Source of the DNA: Hymenochaete sp. R1
Taxonomy: Eukaryota; Basidiomycota; Agaricomycetes; Hymenochaetales; Hymenochaetaceae
NCBI GenBank assembly: GCA_019400425.1
Contig: JAFREE010000022.1
Coordinates: 62,001-126,000 of the forward strand
DNA: 64,000 bases
Direction of reading: 5' to 3'
Below the pieces are notes generated by a model. That model was given only the letters and a program-made list of their open reading frames with translations, searched no databases and was not told the DNA's origin. A program made the translations under genes and the position numbers. This document shows, piece after piece, positions 34,707 through 45,562 of this stretch. How positions within the stretch are numbered: position 1 is the first letter of the stretch; each line of letters begins with the position of its first letter.

Positions 34707-36550
34707 ATGACTGACTCCCATGATGAAGAATCTGAGCTATCTTGGGAACGGAACAAGCGTCTCATTCTCGACTTTGAGGCCTTTTCTTTTGGTAACATGC
34801 CCAGCAAGCAGGCTCAAAAACCTTCAACTACTTCTTCTTCCAGCACTCAACCTTCAATGTCAAATTTCGTCTCTGGTACCGAATCGAGGCCTCCTCTTTC
34901 TGCTCGTTCTTCTTTCTCGGCCTGTTCCTCATTCTCACGCTGTTCGACCGCTTCAAAATTGTCCCTCAACTCCATCTCTACAGCATCAGCCACCTCCGAG
35001 TCGTCCTCGTCTACCACCAGATCCGATCAATCCAAGTCCGAGCACGTTTGCTCGGCCAACGAATCAGATTCCAAAAGCCCGAAACAATGCAAGAAGAAAG
35101 CAAATAGGCCGTCATTGACGGCAGACGATTTTTATGTGCATGCTTTTGGAATCGATGCTCTTCAGCGGAAAAGGAGGCTCTTTAGCTCATTCGGAACGTC
35201 AAGCTCTGGCTCTAGCCCGGTCTCGGACCCTGACCGAAACGGAAGTAGCACGCAGACTACGCCCAACTCCCGCTCAGCTCCGACGATGGACTCGAGCTGC
35301 TCATCTATTAAAAGGTCCAACTTATCAAAGATTAGAACACGCACGTATAAATACCCCGCCACGCCCCCGCGTGGGACTTACAAGTCCGTCAAGACGCCCA
35401 AGACGCCCAAGCTTGTTTTGAAAGATTCTCAACAAGATTCTCAACAACGATTTAAAGAGCAGAGACGGGTTCGTGAAACACCAAGCGCTTCTGGATCTTC
35501 GAGGACATTAGACGAATCAGAGAAAGCTATCTCTTCGAAGGAAACTGCATCGGATGCTACCAGCCAAGAAATGAATTCGTCTTCCTCAACCACAAGCGTG
35601 TCACCGAACCTGACTTCAATGCGGACTCTGTCAAATGGGACACTATCCCCGCACTTCCCATCTCCCATTTCACCTACTTGCTCTCATTCAGCAATCCCAC
35701 ATTCCCGAGAACTTGCTCGTCATAATCCAGAACCTGGCCCCGGTTCAGACCCCATTGCCGAGCCCGACGTGCGCTCGTTCGAGCCGCTAATGACGCTCGA
35801 CGACTTTCGCAAGAAGTCAAGCGAACGGAAGGAGAGACGGGAGATGCTGCTTGGTGCGCAGGAGTGTGAACGATACCCACGTTCGTTGAGCACACTATTC
35901 ATTGAGCGGAGTCCGGATGTACCGATCACGTTCCCGCCGAATGACGCTCCGTGTGGCGGGGAGGTTCGGGTGGATAGGTGGAGGTGTTGGTTGAAGAGAG
36001 GGGCGGTGAGTGATAGTGAGGTTATCAGGAGATGGAGGGAAGGAGGGAGGAAGATGCTCGAGAGATGGGTTGAGGTTATGTATGAGCCTGGAGGAGCTGG
36101 GCACGAAGCCCTTCAGGAGAGGGAGGGAGATTCGTTGGCTTTTGCCAATCAAATTTAGAGTCTCCGAATCTTTGGAGGATGGCGTTCGACCCCTGGTTTT
36201 CGTTCGATTTTCTTTTGATTTGGTGGGTTTTTTTTCATTTCTCTAGATTCCCGACTTTTTATCGGCTTCATGCTTGTGCATGCTCGTTCTATGACTGCTT
36301 GATTATCTGATTGTTTGACTGCTTAACTGCTGGGTTGTTTTGGTTTCTGATCGATCGAGTTCCATTTTCTTCTTTCACTTCGAGGTTCGTAAATGATTTT
36401 ATATCGTTTTAGGCTAGAAACAAGGGATACGTTTCGCTTTAGGTCACTTCCCTTCTTTCTCGTTCTTGGGACTCGGTTTTGGCTGTGTAGATCGTGCCAG
36501 TGGGATCATAAGAATTATCGGTTTTGTAGAATATTCGGATTCGGAATTGA
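33880..36550 (+). repeat. Direct duplication, left copy (about 2.7 kb, approximate ends)
   Basis: Matches 37190-39860 in the same orientation. Matching landmarks are GACGTCACTCGCTA upstream (33968 region) with AACGTCACTCGCTA (37301 region), the whole coding region, and 3' flank strings such as GGGACTCGGTTTTGG. Ends were judged by eye. Confidence 0.65.
34707..36158 (+). CDS. Ser-rich protein, tandem copy 1 (483 aa, unknown)
   Basis: The start is the ATG at 34707 (MTDSHDEESELSWERNK), which aligns with the start in copy 2. The open frame extends upstream but has no supporting ATG conserved in copy 2. The N-terminal half is Ser/Thr-rich and disordered. Two islands are strongly conserved with copy 2: RPSLTADDFYVHAFGID followed by a basic block (KIRTRTYKYP, RGTYKSVKTPKTPKLVLK), and a C-terminal segment (DDFRKKSSERKERREMLLG, then ERYPRSLSTLFIERSPDVPI). 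The basic Lys-Thr-Pro repeats suggest phosphorylation sites or nucleic-acid binding, but this is inference. No known domain. Confidence 0.7.
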   Translation: MTDSHDEESELSWERNKRLILDFEAFSFGNMPSKQAQKPSTTSSSSTQPSMSNFVSGTESRPPLSARSSFSACSSFSRCSTASKLSLNSISTASATSESSSSTTRSDQSKSEHVCSANESDSKSPKQCKKKANRPSLTADDFYVHAFGIDALQRKRRLFSSFGTSSSGSSPVSDPDRNGSSTQTTPNSRSAPTMDSSCSSIKRSNLSKIRTRTYKYPATPPRGTYKSVKTPKTPKLVLKDSQQDSQQRFKEQRRVRETPSASGSSRTLDESEKAISSKETASDATSQEMNSSSSTTSVSPNLTSMRTLSNGTLSPHFPSPISPTCSHSAIPHSRELARHNPEPGPGSDPIAEPDVRSFEPLMTLDDFRKKSSERKERREMLLGAQECERYPRSLSTLFIERSPDVPITFPPNDAPCGGEVRVDRWRCWLKRGAVSDSEVIRRWREGGRKMLERWVEVMYEPGGAGHEALQEREGDSLAFANQI

Positions 36551-37939
36551 CTGTGCTTGTGCTTGTGGCAATGGTAACTTCTCAGACTCCAGATAGTTAA
36601 ATTTTCTACCATGCGTTGAATGCTGTCGTGACTGACCGCGAATGATAGGCAGTCCAGTGATTGGTGGGTTTCCCGCCATTAATATTCTACTTTATTTTTT
36701 ATACCTGCTTCCGGCTCCGGCGTATCAGCTAATCCGGCCGGCAGGGACCCGAACGTCCGGGACCGCTAACATTGGAAAATTAGTCCGCTTCGCGCTTCTT
36801 CTCCCTTTCGTAAATTTGAATCTTTCTGTCTTTCGCTCTCCCTTCCCCCTCTCTTTTTTCTTTACCCAGTTCTTTTCGTTCCACTCTGCGCTAATCAACA
36901 TACAACACCACTTTATGAACACTACATGCTTGGTAGTTGTTCGATCAGATGGTGCCTCGTAGTGATATGATGTACTCGCGTGAGTAGCTGTGAGCTTGCA
37001 TAGACCTTCATAAGCGTACTGACAAGTCCCGGGAAGCGGTAGACGGACAGCCATTTAGCCCAGTGGGACACTGTGGGAGGTGGTCGCTGGGACGAACTCA
37101 TAATTTCATATTCTGAGGCGAAGGCTGGCGACCACGATAATCCCATTTCCGCGTATAATTCGTGTTTATTCGACGAATTATCATTTTAAACGAGTCGTGA
37201 AGATGTCATCAATATTAATGTTATCTTACCGGTAGGACGACAGGAGGATTCGTTGATTGCGTCATCCATTACTCATCGCCCCTTTTTGGCTCAATGAGCT
37301 CAACGTCACTCGCTATTTTTAGTTTGCGCCAAAATAGAGCGTCCAGGCCTTGCAGAATCAATGCGTCCACAGCACACCGCGTTCTCCCGAGATCTACTTG
37401 GACTTGGAATGAGATTAGATTCGCTTCTTAACACAACCATCGAACTCCAACGACTCCTCCTTCCACTCCGACTCCCATTTCCGACGCGTTCTTCTCCACC
37501 CACCCCTGCAGGTCGACCTACATTCGTATTCGTGCATCTGATTCGTGCATCAGTCTGTGCGCAACCTCCAAGTGCGAGTTTGTAACAAGGATTGCGAGTT
37601 TAAACCTTGAGCATACAAAGATAATTTCCACCCGTACTCAGGCCAGACTTTTGCGACGCATTTTCTATTACTGCATGTAAGTCCTTACCACTGCCACTCA
37701 GTCACTACCATCGTGCTTTCACTACACAGAGCCAGTTTGTGCTTCCAGAGATTCAGTTCAGCTAACAGTCTTCAAACAATTCAGCCCTATCCACCCTGTG
37801 CGCTCAGAATTCAGGTTTAGACTTGTGCCTCGGCCTCTCCGCATTGCCTGCGTCTCCCGTTATACCCGTCCTCCTTCAAGCAATCCTGTGTCGAAAACCT
37901 CAAGATAAAAGTTACGTTGGCGGGAGCCATTCGCCTGCA
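36159..37939. other. Intergenic between Ser-rich tandem copies
   Basis: Made of the 3' flank of copy 1 (to about 36550, duplicated after copy 2), a unique stretch (about 36600-37190) without a supportable gene, and the 5' flank of copy 2 (duplicated before copy 1). Confidence 0.45.
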
Positions 37940-39860
37940 ATGGCTGACCACCGGATCGAGAAATCGAAGTTGTCTTGCGAGCAGAACAAGCACTTATTTC
38001 CCGAGTTTGGCGTCTTCGTCTCTGGCATCATGTTAAGCACACAGGCTCTCGATCTTTCAACTGCTTCTTCTTCCACTGCCAGTACTCAACTTTCAGCGTC
38101 AAAATTCGTCCTTGGTATCAATCCGAGGCCTTCTGTTTCCGCTCGGTCTTCTTTCTCGACCTGCTCCTCTACTTCGTACTGTTCGGCCGACTCAAGTTCG
38201 TCCCTTTTCTCCATCTCTGCCACATCAGTCACCTCGGAGTCATCCTCGTCTACCACCATTTCCGGTCAATCCAAGTCTCAGCGCGCTTGCTCGGTCAATG
38301 AGTCGGATGCTAACAGCCCGAACCAAAGCAAGAAGAAAGCAAATAGGCCATCGCTGACGGCAGATGATTTTTATGTGCATGCTTTTGGAATCGATGCCTT
38401 TCAGCGGAGGAGTTCTTCAAGCTTTAGTTCAATCGGAACGCCCAGCCCTGGTTCTAGCCCAGTCCCAGACTCCGAGCGTAATGCAAGCAGCACGCAGATT
38501 ACGCCCAAACCCTGCTCTGCTCCAACAATAGACTCGAGCTGCTCACCTATTAGAAGGTCCAACTTATCAAAGATTAGGACACGCACGTATAAATACCCTA
38601 CCACTCCCCCACGCGGGACTTACAAGTCCGTCAAGACGCCCAAGACGCCCAAGCTTGTTCTGAAAGATCCTCAACAAGATTCTCAACAGCGAGTCAAGGA
38701 GCAGAGACGGGTTCGTGAAACACCAAGCGCTTCTGGATCTTCGAGGTTATTAGACGAATCAGAGAAAACTATCGCTTCGAAGAAAGTTGTATCGGATGCT
38801 ACCAGTCAAGAAATAAATTCGCCTTCCTCAACCATGCCAGTGGGCGCGCCTCCGAAACCGACTTTTTCAATGCTGGTTCAGGCTCCCTCGTTGTCTTCCT
38901 CTTCGAACGAGACCCTATACCCGCACTCACCATCCCCCATTTCACCCACCCGCCCTCATTCAACTTCAGCCATCCCAATCGCCCGAAATTTTGCTCGTCA
39001 TAGTCCAGGACCCGACCCCCGACCTCTCCCTCTCCCTCTCACCATCACCAAGCCCGACGTGCACCGCCTGTTCGAGCCGCTAATGACGCCGCACGACTTC
39101 CGCAAGAAGCTGAGCGAGAGGATGGAAAGGCGAGAGATGCTGCTTGGCGTGCAGGATTGTGAGCGATATCCACGTGCGATGAGTACATTGTTCATTGAGC
39201 GGGGTCCCGATGTACCGATTACGTTCCCGCCGAACGACGCTGCGCGTGAGGGGGAGGGCGACGTTCGGAGTTGGGGGGAGAGGGAGGCGGTGCCAGTGAG
39301 TGATAGTGAGGTTATTAGGAGGCGGAGGGAAGGGAGGACTAGGAGGAAGGCTAGTGGGAGGTGGGTTGACTCGGAGGTCGAGAGTGGGCTTGGAACTGGG
39401 AACGAGGTAGCTCGGGATGGGGAGCCTGAGGAAGAGGCGCTACCAGCAGTACTGGCATTGGATTCAGCCAATCGAGCCTGAGCTTAATCACCCCGAACCT
39501 CTGCAAAAGGAGGTTGTCGTTTGGCCATTGCCATTGCCAGTGGATCGTACTTTCTTTTGGTCTGGACGTATTTCCCACTTTCCTTAAGAGTTTTGACTTT
39601 TTCGATTTTCATCGGCTTCTGCATATACACATACGTATGTTCGTTCGTTCTCTGACTGCTTGACTGCTGAGTTGTATTGGTTCGTGATCCCGCCTTTTCT
39701 TCAGGCTTCGAGACTTGCAAGGGATTATGTATTATTAGATGCTTGCACCGAGAGGGATAGCCTTCGTTTTAGATTTCTGTGTTTCGTTACTTCGTTCTTA
39801 GTCTTGGGACTCGGTTTTGGTTGAATAGGATATGGATATGGAACGAACGGCGAGAATATC
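37190..39860 (+). repeat. Direct duplication, right copy (about 2.7 kb, approximate ends)
   Basis: Same orientation as 33880-36550. Coding sequence is better preserved than flanks, which indicates an old enough event for neutral drift outside the constrained blocks. Confidence 0.65.
37940..39481 (+). CDS. Ser-rich protein, tandem copy 2 (513 aa, unknown)
   Basis: ATG at 37940 (MADHRIEKSKLSCEQNK), single exon. Same layout as copy 1: disordered Ser-rich N-terminus, the RPSLTADDFYVHAFGID block, the KIRTRTYKYPTTPPRGTYKS basic block, and the C-terminal FEPLMTPHDFRKK and ERYPRAMSTLFIERGPDVPI block. It differs by a longer Pro-rich spacer (PKPTFSMLVQAP) and a Glu-rich C-terminal tail. In the sequence before the ATG, the frame that is open in copy 1 meets a stop codon, supporting the downstream start in both. 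Confidence 0.7.
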   Translation: MADHRIEKSKLSCEQNKHLFPEFGVFVSGIMLSTQALDLSTASSSTASTQLSASKFVLGINPRPSVSARSSFSTCSSTSYCSADSSSSLFSISATSVTSESSSSTTISGQSKSQRACSVNESDANSPNQSKKKANRPSLTADDFYVHAFGIDAFQRRSSSSFSSIGTPSPGSSPVPDSERNASSTQITPKPCSAPTIDSSCSPIRRSNLSKIRTRTYKYPTTPPRGTYKSVKTPKTPKLVLKDPQQDSQQRVKEQRRVRETPSASGSSRLLDESEKTIASKKVVSDATSQEINSPSSTMPVGAPPKPTFSMLVQAPSLSSSSNETLYPHSPSPISPTRPHSTSAIPIARNFARHSPGPDPRPLPLPLTITKPDVHRLFEPLMTPHDFRKKLSERMERREMLLGVQDCERYPRAMSTLFIERGPDVPITFPPNDAAREGEGDVRSWGEREAVPVSDSEVIRRRREGRTRRKASGRWVDSEVESGLGTGNEVARDGEPEEEALPAVLALDSANRA

Positions 39861-40298
39861 TCAGAATATTATATTCGGAATCGGATTTGGAGTGGTAGCG
39901 GATGAGCATGGGGGACTGAAGCATAGATAAAAGGGAGTGAGTGTTTCGCGGGTCGTCATTGGGAGTGGGAGTGGGAGTCGGGGATATCGGATTTGTATTT
40001 ATTATTATTTGAGGCGGTTCTAGGCCCTATATTTAGCTGGGGGGGCTATTAGTGCACTCGTTGTTATATAATAATATCAGTGGTAGGTGGAGTATCCGTG
40101 TGCGGGCCATTTCAGGTACTACAGGACTGCAGGTAGTCGTAGGGAGTGAGTGAGAGGGAATTCAATTACAGGCATCGGCGTCTGTTTACTGTTTACAAAT
40201 GAAATGACGCATACTCTTACCTCTTTTTTCTTTCTGCTCACTCACTCAGTTGGCCAAGTCCACTGGCAGAGCACACTAGTACTCATCTCCTCTTGTCC
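39482..40298. other. Intergenic upstream of PH-domain gene
   Basis: The first about 380 bases are duplicated 3' flank of the Ser-rich gene. Then comes AT/G-rich sequence, and a CT-rich leader from about 40205. No gene is supported. Confidence 0.4.
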
Positions 40299-43200
40299 AT
40301 GAACGACCATCATCTCGCTCTCCCCGACGTCGACTCGTCCTTTCTCTCTCACACGAACTCTCGTCGTCGTTCTGCCTTTCACGTACGTCATCGCCATCTC
40401 TCTTTTTCTTTCTCATTCATTCCATCTCACTCTCCTCTTTGTCCCATCCAGGTCCGCGCCGCACTCTTCACCAAGAAACTCACCGCTCTCGCTACAAAAT
40501 TCGGCCGTCCTGCTCCCTCTCCCAACTCAATTGACATCGACGCCAACGCTTCCCCGTCCACCGACAAACTCAGACGCAAATCTGGCGGCGCCTTCTCCCA
40601 TCCTTACCCTTACCGCGACTCCTCCCGCTCCATGGATCTTCCCCATAGCGGTGCTGGCGCGACTACTACTACGGCTACGGCTACGACTATGGCTATGACT
40701 ACGAATGCTGCTGGGATGGGTGCGGATAGGGACTACGTGAAGATGAAACCGTTCATGTCGTCTCCCATGTTGAGTCTTAGCGCGCATGCGGAGTCGCCAT
40801 CCCCGTCGCCATCCCGGGCGTCGTCGTCGTGTAGACGCTACTCGCGTTCGTTGGATGTGGATGGTCCGCCGTCTCCGGAGGTGCAGGGATCGGATCTGGG
40901 GGACCACACGCGTGAGCTTGGGCCTGCGTTGTTTGACGGGGATAGAGATGGGGTGAGGGAGAAGAGGTCGAGTGGGAAGTCTGTGTCTATGTCTATGGCT
41001 TTGTCTATCGAGGATGGGATCGCGGACTCGCACTCGCTCTCGGACACCGCCCAGAACGTCGCCTCCGCTGCTTCGCCCCAATCAGCGATCCATCTCTCTC
41101 CAAACTCAAACACCATCGTCGACGCACCACAAGCTCACGATCAAAGCTCAAGTCAGTCATCGGAGAAAGAGAAGTTGACACCGTCACCGTCACCATCACC
41201 GTTCGACGACGTCGCTCCCTCTTCTATTTCTTCTTCTTTGTCACCGTCGGCTGCGATCATCCCTTCAGCAGCCTCAGCGACTGCGGATTCCACGAGGCCG
41301 ATTTCGCGTGAATCGGCGACATCGATACAGCGGCCGACACACCCACGCCTCACGACCCTCCCACCACTCAACCTCTCACACTCCCAACGTCTCCCCGCTC
41401 GAGGATCAAATGAGATGTCCTCCAGCACCAGCGCCAACGCCAACTCGAGCATGCATGCCCACTCCAGTGGGTCCGGTACGACGCCTCAACCCCAACTATC
41501 CCGTTTCAGCCCCTCCATAATCATGCGCCCGCCCCCGTTTCCGATCCTCGAGTTGCCCGCCCTGCCGACGCCTGTCGTACAAGGATCCGGTGGCTTGGTG
41601 TCGTGTTCTAGGGCGAGGGTGAGGGAAGGAGGCGTGGAGAGGCAGAGGTCTGGGACGAGCGGACGGACGCGCACGGGCGTCGCGAGGCTGAACTCGATGC
41701 CTATGTTGCCTATGGAGGGAGGGGACGAACGTGCGGATGATCCTGATCATGAGAATTATGGACTGGAGGAAGAAGACGAGGAGGAGGAAGACGAGGGCGA
41801 CGGCGAGGGGATCGTGAATGGGAACGGCGTGTGCAGCGAGGATGATGAGGAAGAAGACGCGGACGCGGGCGCTGGGTCGAGCGGGATCAGGGTGACGCCT
41901 GCGACGCCGTTGACGCCTTCGGCGCCAGCTGGAGGGTTTTTGGCGAGGACGAAGGCTTTGACACCTCGTCTTCCGGCTTTATCGACGCCTTCGCTGGGAT
42001 TCGGGTCGTTTCGCGCGGGTGGTGGGGGTTCTGCGTCTTCTAATTCTAATTCTAATTCTTCGTCTTCTTCTGCGGTTGCCGGAACGAGTCATGCGAACGC
42101 GAACGCAAACGCGAATGCAAATGCAAATGCTACGGGATCGGGCATCGTCGGACGTGCTGGGACGCCAGCAGCATTCACTCCTAACACAAACGAAAACGAA
42201 AACGGGCATGCAAGGGCAGGCGGTGATAATAATAACAGAGGTAAAGATAGGGATAAGGAAAGGGAGGAAACTGCTGCTGGTGCTGCTGCTGCGACGACTC
42301 CGAAGGCCGGGTATTATAATTTTAGCAAGGCCACGGGGACCAATCCGAGTCCCAGTCAGAGTCAATATGGGAATGGAAGGGGCCGGGGAGACTCTGATTA
42401 CTTCTCTCAGTATCAGTATCAGCATCAGTATCGTTATCAGGACGCTACAGATCCCGAGTCGCGCGAGCTGTCCATGCCCGGTTGGGCGTCTGGTGATGCT
42501 GGTGCTGGTGCTGGTGCTGGTGCGGGTGGTCGTGATCGTGTGGGAGCTACGTCAATACAAGCACAAGCACAAGCGCATCTGCATTCACAATCTCTTTCGG
42601 AGGGATCTGGAGGAGGGCTGGAATCACTATCGCTATCGCGGGGGCAGACGTCGTCCAATGCTAATGGAGGCGGTTCGCCCGAGTTTGGCCATTCGGGTTC
42701 GGGTTCGGGTTTAGGTTTGGATTCTTCCTATAATCCGCTTAAGACCCCAACTGCGAACGACTTTGCGCCGCCGCCGCCTTTCCCTGACTCTCGCTCCCGC
42801 TCTCGTCCCGCTCCCTTTGCCTTCCCTGCTCATTCGACTTCGACTTCAACTTCTCCTTCGTCTTCGTCTTCTCGCGCGCCCCCTCCTTTATCCGCCACGT
42901 CTCTCGCGGACTCGTCGAGCGTGGCGCGTATGTTCGCCACTTCGGAAATGGCCCAACAATCGTATGTTCATCCTCAAACACCATTAGGTTTATCGTCCTC
43001 GCCTGGTCAGAGCCGGACCCGGACCCGGAGTCGGAGACCGACGATCTACCATCACGCGTCGAAGAGTATGGTCGAGCTGTTCTCGTCTGCGTCTGAATTT
43101 GCGGCGGCGCTGGGACGCGAGGGGGGCGTCGAAGGGGCTGAAGATGATGACGTCACGCGGAAAGTTGCTACAGGCGCTTCTTATAACTCAAACGCAAAGT

Positions 43201-45562
43201 TGATTAGTGGTGGTGGTGATCGTACGGTGGGCGAATCTGAAAAGGCTGGTCTCGGTCTCGGCCTTAGTGTGACGAGCAAAGGACGACCTGGAACGGGTAA
43301 ATCGGTGACGAAAGTGGCAGAAGGGGACGAGAGGCGATCGTTGAGAAAGGATGGAAATGGTATTTTGCACCTGGATGGGTTGAAACCTGATGAAGCGAAG
43401 GGGGGAAATAGTAGCAGCAACTGCAGCAGCAATAGTAATAGCAACGCTGGAGTACCAGACAAGGCTTTACCGTCCCCTCCTTCCGCCGCCGCCCCTACTT
43501 CGACCTTAACGTTGACGACGCTGGCTCCTCCACCTACGCCCGGGAGCGACGCCCGCCCAACCTCCTCAGGCCCTTCACCAAGCCTGCGCAGACAGCGCTC
43601 CATGCCGACCTTCACCACCTCCGGCCCGCCCCCACCCTACCCCTCCTTCCCCCTCCCCGCGCACCTCCGCAAATTCCACTCAAACCCACGCGAAGACGAG
43701 GGCAACGAAGCCCTCCCCAACTACACCAACGCCATCCACCTCGCGGCCGTGCTCCCGCGCAAGATGGAGTTCGTCGCGCCGGGCGTGCCGAGTCGGGATC
43801 GAAAGTGGCGGAGATGCCAGTGCGTGTTGGAGGGGACGGTGTTTCGGGTGTACGATGCGCCGCCGCGGGTGAGCGGGGTGAGCGTCCTTGGGGGGTGGTG
43901 GGAGCGGAAGGTGGGCGTGGGGGATGTGGCGAGTGGGAGGGGGGAGGGGACGAGTGCGGCGCCGGGGGGGACGACGAATATTGTGATTGGGAGGAGGGAG
44001 GCGAGGAGGAGGATGAAGTGGGAGGAGGACGAGGCGGCGGGGAATGGGTATCGTGATGGGGACAGAGACGGAGACGGGGATGGGGGTGGGGATGTGGGAG
44101 GGGCGGGGGTAGAGGGAGGCGAGGATAGGGACGGTGGGGGTCCCACAGCAGAGGTCGATATCAGCTTGCGTGAACACGAGGGCCCCGCGAAGAGGAGTAA
44201 ACGACATATCGCGAACCTCTTGCACCCGAATCGGTCCAAGATCTCGCTCGCGGCGATGGGGAGGTCACCGTCACCTTCGACGGCGACGGCGACGAGGAAT
44301 CCGGTGTCTGGGCTGTACTCGAACTCGAATCCGGGCTCGAGGAGGAGCTCGATGCAGGGGCCGGCGAGGGCGTCGATGGATAGTGCGACGAGGGGGAGTG
44401 TCGACTTGGGGTCGGGTGGAAGTGGATGTGGGAGTGGGAGTGGGCGGTCGACTCCTATGCATATGAACGGACACGGACACGGACATTCGAACTCGACGTC
44501 GTCGATGTCCTTGTCTGGTATGAGCACGGCTAGCAGTTCTGGCGGCGGCGGCGGCGTTGGCGAGTCATCGTTGGCGGCGCTGCAGGCTCGGCAGCGGCAT
44601 ATGCGGTCATCTTCTTCCCAGTCCGTGTCGGCGTCAGCGTCAGCTTTGGGGACTACGTCGTCATCCACGGTCTCGGGCTCTCATTCGCGCTCACACTCTC
44701 ATTCGAACCTTTCTCCTACCACAGCCCCTGCCCCAGCCCCAGCCCCAATATCAACACACACCCGCCCCTCCTCCCACTCCCGCTCGCACCCCACCTCCCG
44801 CGCCCCTTCTCCCTCCCTCTCATCTCCCCCCCCCACCACCACCGTAACCACCACCACCACAACAACAACCGCACCGCTCCCCCACCCCTCCCCAAAAGAC
44901 CTCCTCCGAACATACTCGCTCCAACGCGCCGAGTCGGGGCTCGCGTCGGACTACCTGAAGCGGAAGAACGTGGTGCGGGTGCGGATGGAGGGCGAGCAGT
45001 TTTTGTTGCAGTGCGTGGATGTGGGGAGCGTGGTGGAGTGGATTGAGGGGTTGCAGGCGGCGACGAACGTGGCGTTGGATTTGGACGAGAGGCCGATGCC
45101 GAAGGGGCCTATCTTTCCTAGGTATGTGGGGTGGTGTCCTTTTTTCTCCTGGTATTCCCCTCCTTTTCCTTCGTTCCATAGCACCTATCGACTTTTTTTC
45201 ATTCGTCTTCTGCACTCCGAGAAAAAAAATCAGGAACTGACTGGATTTTTTCTCTTTCTTTTTTTGTCTGCGGGACGAACAGACGCAGACGACGCAGACG
45301 CCCGCAAAGAACAGAGTCGGAGGCAGCTGCTATGGCCGCTGCCATCGCCGCCTCAGCGGCTGAAGCTGAAGCCGCCGGCGTTGGTGTTGGTGGAGGCGGT
45401 AGCCCTACTTCGGGGTCTGGTTCGGGGTCTGGGGCGGGTATGATGAGTGCTTTGGAGGACGCGACGACGGCGAACTTGGCTTTGGGGGTTGGGAGGGTGA
45501 GGGGGTCGTTGGATGGGATCGGGGATGGGGATGTGGATGGGGAAGAAGATGGGAGGAGGTAG
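40299..45562 (+). CDS. Large low-complexity protein with split PH domain
   Basis: Three exons, 40299-40382, 40452-45121 and 45283-45562, give 1677 aa. An uninterrupted frame runs through intron 1, and on past the exon 2 donor to 45443, but the splice sites (GTACGT...CAG; GTATGT...CAG) and the PH context favour splicing. Most of the protein is Ser/Pro/Gly/Asn-rich and disordered, with Asn-Ala, Ala-Gly and Ser-Asn repeats. The first half of a pleckstrin-homology fold appears at about residue 1120 ([34 protein letters not shown]). After a 370-residue disordered insert, the second half appears at about 1530 ([35 protein letters not shown]). This arrangement resembles fungal PH proteins of the Skg3/Caf120 type; membrane or cortex association is inferred. 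The C-terminus is Ala/Gly-rich. Confidence 0.78.
42097..42133 (+). repeat. Coding Asn-Ala microrepeat
   Basis: A GCNAAY hexamer repeated about six times encodes alternating Asn-Ala inside the PH-domain protein. The degenerate third positions (AACGCG, AATGCA) show that the repeat is not perfectly fresh. Confidence 0.7.
42496..42523 (+). repeat. Coding Ala-Gly microrepeat
   Basis: GGTGCT repeated in tandem encodes alternating Gly-Ala in the PH-domain protein. Confidence 0.7.

Noticed and set aside
43721..44668. Long antisense ORF (315 codons) in the PH-domain gene
   Set aside because: It mirrors GC-rich repetitive coding sequence on the plus strand; the product is low-complexity Pro/Ser with no domain.
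40293..45443. A single uninterrupted ORF of 1716 codons
   Set aside because: It begins at a TTG just before the true ATG, reads through a 3n first intron and past the exon 2 donor. Splicing at 45122/45282 gives an in-frame terminal exon ending at 45562.
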